A stretch of 14,158 nucleotides of DNA. Source: Chitinophagaceae bacterium. GTDB lineage: Bacteria; Bacteroidota; Bacteroidia; Chitinophagales; Chitinophagaceae. The DNA lies in contig CANKNL010000049.1 in assembly GCA_947483345.1 (NCBI GenBank), positions 1-14,158 on the forward strand. The letters are read 5' to 3'. The position numbers and the translations under genes were made by a program. The notes under the pieces were generated by a model. The model saw only the letters and a list, made by a program, of their open reading frames with translations, did no database searches and had not been told where the DNA came from. Positions 7,000-13,520 of the stretch are shown one piece after another; position 1 is the stretch's first letter, and every line of letters begins with the position of its first letter.

Positions 7000-7031
7000 A
7001 AAAGTCCCGAAATATATTCCGGGACTTTTTT
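6998..7031. terminator. Bidirectional intrinsic terminator between GH92 and the APC permease
   Basis: The arm AAAAAAGTCCCG (6998-7009) is perfectly complementary to CGGGACTTTTTT (7020-7031), around a 10-base AT-rich loop. The GC core is followed by six T residues on the plus strand and, because of the A run on the other side, by six U residues on the minus transcript too. It can therefore end both the mannosidase (+) and permease (-) transcripts. It lies about 205 bases after the first stop and 22 bases after the second. Confidence 0.9.
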
Positions 7032-7052
7032 ATATAAGCATTAAGCCAATTA

Positions 7053-8528
7053 TTATTTATCCGGATTCCGGAGTTTACTGTGATTTTTGCTGTACAAGAA
7101 ATAAATAATTACGCCAATCGCTAACCAGCCTCCAAGCCTTAACCAATTTGTCCAGCCCAAACCTAATATCATAGCACCGCAAACCACAATGCCCAATATA
7201 GGAACAAGTGGAACAAGCGGTGTTTTAAAGGCCCTTGGCATATCCGGGTCTGTTTTTCTAAGTATGATAACCGCTGCACAAACCAACATAAAGGCAAATA
7301 AAGTGCCGATACTTGTCATATCACCAACAATATCGCCCGGTACAAATGCAGCGAATGCACCAACAACAACTAAAAATATGAGATTGGCTTTGTAAGGTGT
7401 TTTAAATTTAGCATGTACATCGCTAAAAACTTTTGGTACCAAACCATCACGGCTCATGGAATAAAACACACGGCTTTGTCCGAGTAACATCACTAATATT
7501 ACTGAAGAAAAACCGGCAAGTATAGCAACGGTAACCAGTTGTGCAAGCCATCCATAACCAGGCATAAATGTATTAATGGCCTGTGCCACAGAAGCTTCTT
7601 TTCCGGTAGTTCTAAAAAATTCAACTGGTGCAAGTCCGGTTAAAACATGGGCAAATAAAATATAGAGTATTGTACAAATGGCCAATGAGCCTAAAATACC
7701 TATCGGCATCGATTTTTTGGGATTCTTTGTTTCTTGAGCTGCTGTACTCACCGCATCAAAACCTATAAAAGCAAAAAATACAACACCTGCAGCACCCAGT
7801 ATTCCCATGATGCCACCATAGGTATGCGATATACCCTGGTGATCTGTATAAGTGCCTGGTTCAGGTATATAAGGTGTATGATTTGCACCATTAATAAAAC
7901 CCCAGCCCAGGATGATGATCAAAACAACTATGGCCACTTTTGCAATGACAATTAATCCATTTACAAATGCCGATTCCTTGGTTCCTTTTATTAATAATAA
8001 ACTAAGCAAAGCAATGATGCCAAAGGCAGGAATATTCATAATACCATGTACGCCATCTATCGACTGCTCAAATGGCGAATGGCACCATTCATAAGGAATC
8101 GCACTTACATGAAATACATTGGTTAGCAAATTATTTAAATATTCACTCCAGGCAATACCCACAGTGGCAGCACCCACTGCATATTCTAACACCAGATCCC
8201 AGCCAATTATCCAAGCCATAAATTCGCCCATGGTTGCATACGTGTAAGTATATGCACTGCCCGAAATAGGAATAGACGAAGACAGTTCGGCATAGCATAA
8301 TCCAGCTAAAGCACAACCTATGGCCGCTACTATAAACCCTAAAGTAACGGATGGGCCGGCATTTTGGGCTGCTGCTGCAGCCGTTCTTACAAATAATCCA
8401 GCACCAATTATAGCACCAATGCCAAGGGCAACAAGTGCACCTGAACCTAGTGTACGTTTAAGTCCTTTTTCCGAGTCACCGGCATCAGCCATTAATTGAC
8501 TGATTGACTTTTTTACAAATAAACTCAT
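7053..8528 (-). CDS. APC superfamily amino-acid permease (CAT/YfnA-like)
   Basis: This 491-residue integral membrane protein imports amino acids, probably by proton symport, and has roughly 12-13 hydrophobic segments. The first membrane helix carries the APC substrate-site motif GAIIGAGLF (about 38-46), the unwound segment that contacts the substrate amino and carboxyl groups. GLCYAELSSSIPISGSAYTY (about 76-95) marks TM3. FIGFDAVSTAAQETKNPKK marks TM6 and the following loop and is typical of the cationic amino acid transporter (CAT) group that includes Bacillus YfnA and the structurally known GkApcT. The N-terminus has the amphipathic stretch usual for CAT members. Substrate specificity cannot be read with confidence; CAT-like bacterial permeases range from cationic to broad-range. 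It is transcribed away from the SLC1-type symporter gene and converges on the mannosidase gene, with a strong shared terminator. Confidence 0.93.
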   Translation of the reverse strand: MSLFVKKSISQLMADAGDSEKGLKRTLGSGALVALGIGAIIGAGLFVRTAAAAAQNAGPSVTLGFIVAAIGCALAGLCYAELSSSIPISGSAYTYTYATMGEFMAWIIGWDLVLEYAVGAATVGIAWSEYLNNLLTNVFHVSAIPYEWCHSPFEQSIDGVHGIMNIPAFGIIALLSLLLIKGTKESAFVNGLIVIAKVAIVVLIIILGWGFINGANHTPYIPEPGTYTDHQGISHTYGGIMGILGAAGVVFFAFIGFDAVSTAAQETKNPKKSMPIGILGSLAICTILYILFAHVLTGLAPVEFFRTTGKEASVAQAINTFMPGYGWLAQLVTVAILAGFSSVILVMLLGQSRVFYSMSRDGLVPKVFSDVHAKFKTPYKANLIFLVVVGAFAAFVPGDIVGDMTSIGTLFAFMLVCAAVIILRKTDPDMPRAFKTPLVPLVPILGIVVCGAMILGLGWTNWLRLGGWLAIGVIIYFLYSKNHSKLRNPDK

Positions 8529-8610
8529 ATTTGTTAGTTGGTTTTAATGAAGAATGAATTGGAAAAATAAGCAATAAATTCTTAATTAAGCAACCTCCGA
8601 TACTTTTTAT

Positions 8611-8633
8611 ATGCTGTAGGTGTATAACAGCAT
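8611..8633. promoter_or_regulatory. Inverted repeat in the divergent transporter promoter region (ATGCTGT-N9-ACAGCAT)
   Basis: Perfect 7-bp arms ATGCTGT (8611-8617) and ACAGCAT (8627-8633) lie in the 139-base region between the two divergent transporter starts, 35 bases before the proposed ATG at 8668. A separate 10-bp palindrome CTTAATTAAG is at 8581-8590. Dyads between divergent genes are typical regulator sites, but the binding protein is unknown and a leader hairpin in the plus transcript is also possible. Confidence 0.4.
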
Positions 8634-8667
8634 TTTAATATTATATTGCGGTACTAAATGTTTTACC

Positions 8668-9933
8668 ATGGAAATGTCCCATCAGCCTCCTAAAAAAAGC
8701 AAGCTTACCTTATATATTCTCATCGGCATGGTACTGGGTATCATCGCCGGTTATTATGTTCATGATAATTATTCATCTTCAACCATAAAAATATTTTCGG
8801 ATAATGCCAAACTGCTAACCACGATCTTTCTCCGTATGGTGCAAATGATCATTGCCCCCATTGTATTTGCCACATTAGTTGTAGGTATAGCCAAATTGGG
8901 GGATATGAAAACGGTTGGCCGGGTTGGTGGTAAGGCCATGCTCTGGTTTATCTCTGCCTCATTGATTTCACTGGGTTTGGGATTAATACTGGTTAATATT
9001 TTTAAACCGGGTGTGGGTGCCGATATTACCAATACAGATATGGCTGCTGTAAATGACCTGCTTGAAAAATCGAAAGGGTTTTCATTACAAAAATTTGTTG
9101 AGCATGTAGTGCCACGCAGTGTGGTTGAAGCCATGGCTACCAACGAAATTTTGCAGCTGGTTGTATTCTCCGTTTTCTTTGGTATTGCATTAACAGCGAT
9201 TGGTAAAAAAGGCGAGCCCATTATTAATGCATTGGATTCGTTGGCGCATGTAGTGCTTAAAATGGTGACATATGTCATGTACCTGGCACCGTTAGGTGTT
9301 TTTGGTGCCATGGCTGCTGCCATTGCTAAAAACGGGCTGGGTATTTTAGTTACATTTGGAAAATATGTAGGTGAATTTTATTTAGGGCTGGCTATACTTT
9401 GGATTTTATTGTTATTTGTTGGCTATCTTTTTTTAAAAAACAGACTGCCTGTTTTACTTCGCAGAATAAGTACGCCGATGTCTATTGCATTTAGTACAGC
9501 CAGCAGCGAAGCCGTTTATCCAAAACTGGTGGAAGAAATGGAACGATTTGGCTGCAATAATAAAATTGTGAGTTTTGTTTTACCACTGGGCTATTCATTT
9601 AATTTAGACGGGAGTATGATGTACATGACTTTTGCCAGTATGTTCATTGCTCAGGCATTTAATATTACGTCAATAACAGGTGATGTGTCGCAGCAAATAA
9701 TTATGCTACTGGTGTTTTTAGTTACCAGCAAAGGCATTGCAGGTGTACCCAGGGCCTCTTTGGTGGTGGTATTGGCAACAGGTGCCATGTTTGGTTTACC
9801 TCCCGAAGGCGTGGGCTTGATTTTAGCCATTGATGTATTTTGCGATATGGGCCGTACCATGACCAATGTTTTGGGTAATGCTCTGGCAACTGCTGCCGTA
9901 AGTAAATGGGAAGGGCAATTGGAACATTCATAA
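8668..9933 (+). CDS. SLC1/DAACS-type dicarboxylate or acidic amino acid:cation symporter
   Basis: From the ATG at 8668 the protein has 421 residues, normal for the family; the in-frame GTG at 8620 would add an atypical 16-residue leader. It takes up acidic amino acids or C4-dicarboxylates with Na+ or H+ by an elevator mechanism. Hairpin 1 carries TASSEAVYPK (Ser279, Ser280, Glu281), which resembles DctA (SSSESALP) more than GltPh. TM7 has GYSFNLDGS (Asn312, Asp314). Hairpin 2 has SKGIAGVPRAS. TM8 has DVFCDMGRTMTNVLGN. Asp393 and Arg396 match the residues that hold the amino and side-chain carboxyl groups in GltPh, favouring glutamate/aspartate over plain dicarboxylates. The aspartate that ends this block in Na+-coupled GltPh is Asn404 here. 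It is divergent from the APC permease and is the first of five closely spaced plus-strand genes. Confidence 0.93.
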   Translation: MEMSHQPPKKSKLTLYILIGMVLGIIAGYYVHDNYSSSTIKIFSDNAKLLTTIFLRMVQMIIAPIVFATLVVGIAKLGDMKTVGRVGGKAMLWFISASLISLGLGLILVNIFKPGVGADITNTDMAAVNDLLEKSKGFSLQKFVEHVVPRSVVEAMATNEILQLVVFSVFFGIALTAIGKKGEPIINALDSLAHVVLKMVTYVMYLAPLGVFGAMAAAIAKNGLGILVTFGKYVGEFYLGLAILWILLLFVGYLFLKNRLPVLLRRISTPMSIAFSTASSEAVYPKLVEEMERFGCNNKIVSFVLPLGYSFNLDGSMMYMTFASMFIAQAFNITSITGDVSQQIIMLLVFLVTSKGIAGVPRASLVVVLATGAMFGLPPEGVGLILAIDVFCDMGRTMTNVLGNALATAAVSKWEGQLEHS

Positions 9934-9951
9934 ATTTTATAAAACCAACTG

Positions 9952-10629
9952 ATGTTAGATTTTATTTTTCTGGATTTTACATGGATGCAATTACTGCAAC
10001 CGCAATGGTATATTGATAATGGGGGTTTGTGGCTTTTGCTATTGATCATCTTTGCAGAGACGGGTTTATTTATCGGTTTCTTTTTTCCGGGGGATTCTTT
10101 ATTATTTGTTGCCGGTATCTTCAGCAATAAACTGGCCGCCTCATTTTACGATACCAATAATGATTTCTTTAACCTGTTGCTGTTATCGGCATTGTGTATT
10201 GCTGCCGGTATATTAGGAAATACTACCGGATATCTTTTTGGCAGAAAAGTAGGGCCAACTATGTTTAACTGGAAGGACAGGCTTTTATTTAAACAAAAAT
10301 ACCTGCACCAGGCTAAAGAATTTTATGATAAGCATGGTGGCGGAGCCATTGTATTTGCAAGGTTCCTGCCCTTTATAAGAACATTCGCACCTATTGTTGC
10401 GGGCATTGTTGGCATGGATAAAAAGAAATTTTCTTTTTACAATATAGTAGGTTGCATAGCCTGGGTTACATCGATGTTATTCATTGGGCATTACTTAAAT
10501 TCGTTTGTAAAAAATCAGTTTGGAATAGATCTGGAAAAACATCTCGAAATCATTGTTATCGGTATCGTTTTGGTAACCACCGCCCCGGTTATTATAAAAA
10601 TGTTTTTTGGTAAACTGAAAAAAAGCTGA
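9952..10629 (+). CDS. DedA family membrane protein (VTT/SNARE-associated domain)
   Basis: This 225-residue inner-membrane protein is of the DedA family, whose members support membrane homeostasis; some flip undecaprenyl phosphate or other lipid carriers and depend on the proton-motive force. The family motifs are intact: ETGLFIGFFFPGDSLLF (36-52), GNTTGYLFGRKVG (89-101) and VFARFLPFIRTFAPIVAG (134-151). Glu36, Asp48, Arg137 and Arg143 have the same spacing as the essential Glu39, Asp51, Arg130 and Arg136 of E. coli YqjA, so activity is expected. About four to five hydrophobic segments or re-entrant loops are visible. It starts 18 bases after the symporter stop, and its TGA shares one base with the ATG of the MFS gene (TGATG), which implies translational coupling. 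A role in lipid-carrier recycling would suit the glycosyltransferase gene downstream, but that is inference. Confidence 0.93.
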   Translation: MLDFIFLDFTWMQLLQPQWYIDNGGLWLLLLIIFAETGLFIGFFFPGDSLLFVAGIFSNKLAASFYDTNNDFFNLLLLSALCIAAGILGNTTGYLFGRKVGPTMFNWKDRLLFKQKYLHQAKEFYDKHGGGAIVFARFLPFIRTFAPIVAGIVGMDKKKFSFYNIVGCIAWVTSMLFIGHYLNSFVKNQFGIDLEKHLEIIVIGIVLVTTAPVIIKMFFGKLKKS

Positions 10630-11888
10630 TGAACTCAAGTCAAAATAAGCCGGCTTCCATTTTTAATATTGCTGTAATCGTAGCCGCCCTTGGCTATTTC
10701 GTTGATATTTATGACCTGCTGTTATTTACCATTGTAAAAAAAGCAAGTGTGCTGGATCTGGGGGCTACTGATGCAACGCTGTTAGCAGACAGTACAAAAA
10801 TAATTAACTGGCAAATGGGTGGGTTATTATTGGGCGGTATCATTTGGGGGGTTTTAGGCGATAAAAAAGGAAGACTTTCTGTTTTATTCGGATCAATCAT
10901 TTTGTATTCAGTGGCCAATTTTATAACCGGCTATATTCAAACGGTTGATCAGTATGCCATGTGCCGGTTTGTTGCCGGACTTGGCTTAGCCGGCGAGTTA
11001 GGCGCAGGTATAACATTAGTTAGCGAATTGTTGCCTAAGCATAAGCGGGGAGTGGGTACATCATTGGTAGCAGGGATTGGATTATTTGGAGCTGTAGCAG
11101 CCTATTTTTCTTACCAGTGGACTCATGAAGATTGGCGGCTTTGTTATAAAATTGGGGGAGGGCTGGGCATTCTGTTATTATTTCTCCGCGTAAGTGTTGC
11201 CGAATCAGGTATGTTTAATCAAGTGAAAGAAACGGGTGTACAACGGGGGAATTTTTTGATGTTTTTTAATAATACCAAACGCTTTAAAAAATATGTACTG
11301 GCCATCTTAATTGGCTTGCCCACCTGGTATGTTGTTGGTATTTTGATCAATCAAAGTGATCGTTTTGGAAAGGCCATGTTTGGAAGTACAACCATTGATT
11401 CGGGCAGGTCTATTATGTTTGCTTACACAGCTATTGCTATCGGTGATATTTTAATTGGCCTGGTTAGTCAGTATTTTAAAAGTAGAAAAAAGGCACTGTT
11501 GATTTTTTATGCCATCTGTACAGTAGCCTTAATACTCTTTTTCAGTAGTTTTAATAATTCTGATTTGCGGATGTATATCATTTGCTTTATGCTGGGCTTC
11601 GGTAATGGCTATTGGGCCATATTTGTAACCATGGGCGCTGAGCAATTCGGCACTAACCTCAGGGCCACTGCGGCAACCACTATTCCAAATATGGTTAGAG
11701 GCGCTTTGCCATTAATCAACCTCATGTTTTTAGATCTGTTTCAGAAGAACTGGGAGTGGTCATTAATAAAGGCTGGGATCGTTACCGGTATTGTTGTGAT
11801 GAGTATAACCTTTATTGCCTTTTATTTTACAAAAGAAACTTTTCACAAAGACCTTAATTATACCGAAGTGGAAGAACTGATCCCTTAA
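10629..11888 (+). CDS. MFS transporter (metabolite:H+ symporter-like)
   Basis: The 419-residue, 12-helix Major Facilitator Superfamily protein has motif A, GVLGDKKGR (74-82), between TM2 and TM3. TM1 contains GYFVDIYDLLLF (22-33), whose acidic pair is typical of the sialate/aromatic-acid/metabolite:H+ symporter branches. RFVAGLGLAGELGAGITLVSE (113-133) in TM4-5 and LPKHKRG also match those branches. The second half has MGAEQFGTNLRATA (before TM11), another feature of the sugar and organic-acid symporters. Import of a small carboxylate or sugar acid is a fair guess; the substrate is not readable. Its ATG overlaps the dedA stop (TGATG), so the two proteins are likely made in coupled amounts. 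The GTG of the GT9 gene follows 13 bases after its TAA. The soluble loops show nothing unusual. Confidence 0.9.
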   Translation: MNSSQNKPASIFNIAVIVAALGYFVDIYDLLLFTIVKKASVLDLGATDATLLADSTKIINWQMGGLLLGGIIWGVLGDKKGRLSVLFGSIILYSVANFITGYIQTVDQYAMCRFVAGLGLAGELGAGITLVSELLPKHKRGVGTSLVAGIGLFGAVAAYFSYQWTHEDWRLCYKIGGGLGILLLFLRVSVAESGMFNQVKETGVQRGNFLMFFNNTKRFKKYVLAILIGLPTWYVVGILINQSDRFGKAMFGSTTIDSGRSIMFAYTAIAIGDILIGLVSQYFKSRKKALLIFYAICTVALILFFSSFNNSDLRMYIICFMLGFGNGYWAIFVTMGAEQFGTNLRATAATTIPNMVRGALPLINLMFLDLFQKNWEWSLIKAGIVTGIVVMSITFIAFYFTKETFHKDLNYTEVEELIP

Positions 11889-11901
11889 TATTAAAACCGC
11901 A

Positions 11902-12900
11902 GTGCCAAAATTTTTAATCATACGGTTCTCTTCTATCGGCGATATAGTTTTAACGACGCCGGTTATCCGTTGTCTGCGTAAACAATATCCAGATTCTGAA
12001 ATACATTTTCTAACCAAACAATCATTCCGAAGCCTCCTGGCTGATAATCCCTATATTGATAAAGTACAAACACTTGGCGATAGTTTTGAATTACTGCTGC
12101 ATGAATTGGCTATAGCCGACTATGATTATATTATTGATCTGCATCATAACCTGCGCACAATGCGCATTAAGCGGTTCCTTAAACATGTAAAGTCTTTTTC
12201 ATTTAATAAACTGAATGTTGAAAAATTCATGTTGACCAATTTTAAAATTAATACACTGCCCAAAAAACATATTGTTGATCGTAACCTGGAATCTATTGCA
12301 GCCTTGGGCGTAACAAATGATGGTAATGGTTTGGACTATTTTATACCAGACAGGGACCGTATAAAAAAAGAAGATATCCCCACTTCGCATATGCATGGAT
12401 ACATAGCTTTGGTAATTGGCGCGGCTTTACACACTAAAAAATTACCAATACATAAACTAATAGAATTGTGCATAGCCATTCATCATCCCATTATATTATT
12501 GGGTGGTAAAGAAGATGTTGAAGATGGTAAAGCGATCGCTAAAGCCGATGACATCAAGATCTACAATGCCTGTGGCAAATTTAATCTGAATGAATCGGCA
12601 GATCTGATACAAAAGTCCAGATTGGTTATTACACACGATACCGGCTTGATGCATATTGCCGCCGCTTTACAAAAGCCAATTATTTCGGTTTGGGGCAATA
12701 CGGTTCCGGCTTTTGGTATGGCTCCTTATTACGGCAAAAAGTCAAATAAGTTATATGATGTGGTAGAGATAAATAAACTATGGTGTCGCCCGTGTAGTAA
12801 GATCGGGTATAAAAAATGCCCTATTGGTCATTTTAATTGTATGGAAAAAATAGCTGTTAATGATATTGTAAATCTGGTAAAAAAACAATTACAACATTAA
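11902..12900 (+). CDS. Glycosyltransferase family 9 (ADP-heptose:LPS heptosyltransferase-like)
   Basis: The 332-residue soluble GT-B enzyme probably adds heptose or a related sugar to lipopolysaccharide core on the cytoplasmic face of the inner membrane. It starts with GTG at 11902, directly giving the family N-terminus PKFLIIRFSSIGDIVLTTP; Asp14 corresponds to the proposed base of WaaC/WaaF. The donor-side domain shows LVIGAALHTKKLP (170-182), IILLGGKEDVEDG and ITHDTGLMHIAAALQKPIISVWG (the D-TG-MHIA hallmark, Asp246 to Ala253). Near the C-terminus four cysteines are spaced C-x2-C-x7-C-x6-C (295, 298, 306, 313), as in WaaF-type members (CxPC...CP.GH..CM), perhaps binding a metal or forming disulfides. 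Being 13 bases after the MFS stop and downstream of dedA, it suggests an envelope-related operon. The acceptor is unknown, and lack of other LPS genes nearby prevents a waaC/waaF choice. Confidence 0.92.
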   Translation: MPKFLIIRFSSIGDIVLTTPVIRCLRKQYPDSEIHFLTKQSFRSLLADNPYIDKVQTLGDSFELLLHELAIADYDYIIDLHHNLRTMRIKRFLKHVKSFSFNKLNVEKFMLTNFKINTLPKKHIVDRNLESIAALGVTNDGNGLDYFIPDRDRIKKEDIPTSHMHGYIALVIGAALHTKKLPIHKLIELCIAIHHPIILLGGKEDVEDGKAIAKADDIKIYNACGKFNLNESADLIQKSRLVITHDTGLMHIAAALQKPIISVWGNTVPAFGMAPYYGKKSNKLYDVVEINKLWCRPCSKIGYKKCPIGHFNCMEKIAVNDIVNLVKKQLQH

Positions 12901-12938
12901 TTTGCAGTCTTGTTCTACTTTATATTTATGTGTTTCGC

Positions 12939-13520
12939 ATGACTAAAAAAATACTTTTTATCATTCTGTTGCAGCTAAACAGTTATGTTTACGCCCAGTT
13001 TAATATTTCCATCAGGTGGCAGGCTGTAAACGCTGGCCGGGTAAGTGATACAATACCTTATCAGGCAGATAGAAAACTTACCTGGAGCGATTTCAAGGGC
13101 AGTCCGGATGGGGCTAGTCCGGCTGCAGCCATTACAGAATCGGGTTTTGGTTATCGCCTGTCTATGCAATCCTTCAATAAAAAAACAGATGTGGTGATAA
13201 CTGTATTTTGTTATTTTAATAAAATGAAATCCTGGTATAAAAAAGGGATGGATACTGATTACGGGTTGTTACATGAACAGCATCATTTTGATATTACATA
13301 TATTAACACCTGCCAGTTTATAAAAAATTTGCAAGCGGCCCAATTTAATGCTGGAAACTATAATTATTTACTCCAAAAAATTCATGATGAAAGTTATGCG
13401 GCACTTTCTAAAATGCAGGATGAATATGATGGTCAAACCTTAAATGGCAGAATAACCGGTATGCAATCTCGCTGGAATAAAAAAATTGACCGGTTGTTGA
13501 AAACCGTACTTACAAATTAA
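12939..13520 (+). CDS. Small secreted DUF922-type predicted zinc protease
   Basis: From the ATG at 12939 the protein has 193 residues; an in-frame GTG nine bases earlier is less likely. MTKKILFIILLQLNSYVYAQ is a good signal peptide. RKLTWSDFKGSPDGASPAAA (45-64) is the N-terminal hallmark of DUF922 proteins. LLHEQHHFDITY (110-121) contains HEQHH (112-116), an exact HExxH zinc-protease motif with Glu113 as likely catalytic residue. The later YDGQTLNG (163-170) corresponds to a block I remember as YDxxTxHG in the family; the histidine is Asn169 here. Family function is not established beyond predicted secreted metalloprotease. It follows the GT9 gene by 38 bases and may be the last gene of that operon. 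A TATATTTA at 12921-12928 could be a weak promoter of its own. Its last 11 bases overlap the opposing gene. Confidence 0.72.
   Translation: MTKKILFIILLQLNSYVYAQFNISIRWQAVNAGRVSDTIPYQADRKLTWSDFKGSPDGASPAAAITESGFGYRLSMQSFNKKTDVVITVFCYFNKMKSWYKKGMDTDYGLLHEQHHFDITYINTCQFIKNLQAAQFNAGNYNYLLQKIHDESYAALSKMQDEYDGQTLNGRITGMQSRWNKKIDRLLKTVLTN

Noticed and set aside
8562..8593. Possible minus-strand promoter of the APC permease: TTG then TATTTTTC with a 21-base spacer
   Set aside because: Only a partial match to the -7 consensus in very AT-rich sequence; not supportable alone.
8620..8667. In-frame GTG start for the SLC1 symporter
   Set aside because: The extra 16 residues are not typical of the family, and the GTG lies inside an inverted repeat; ATG at 8668 fits the family N-terminus.
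9651..10127. 158-codon minus-strand open frame across the symporter/dedA junction
   Set aside because: Lies opposite two well-supported genes and has a low-complexity, lysine/proline/serine-rich translation without family features.
12901..12928. Possible promoter of the DUF922 gene: TTTG (12901-12904) and TATATTTA (12921-12928)
   Set aside because: The spacer is 16 rather than about 19 bases and the box lacks the final G; read-through from the GT9 gene is as likely.
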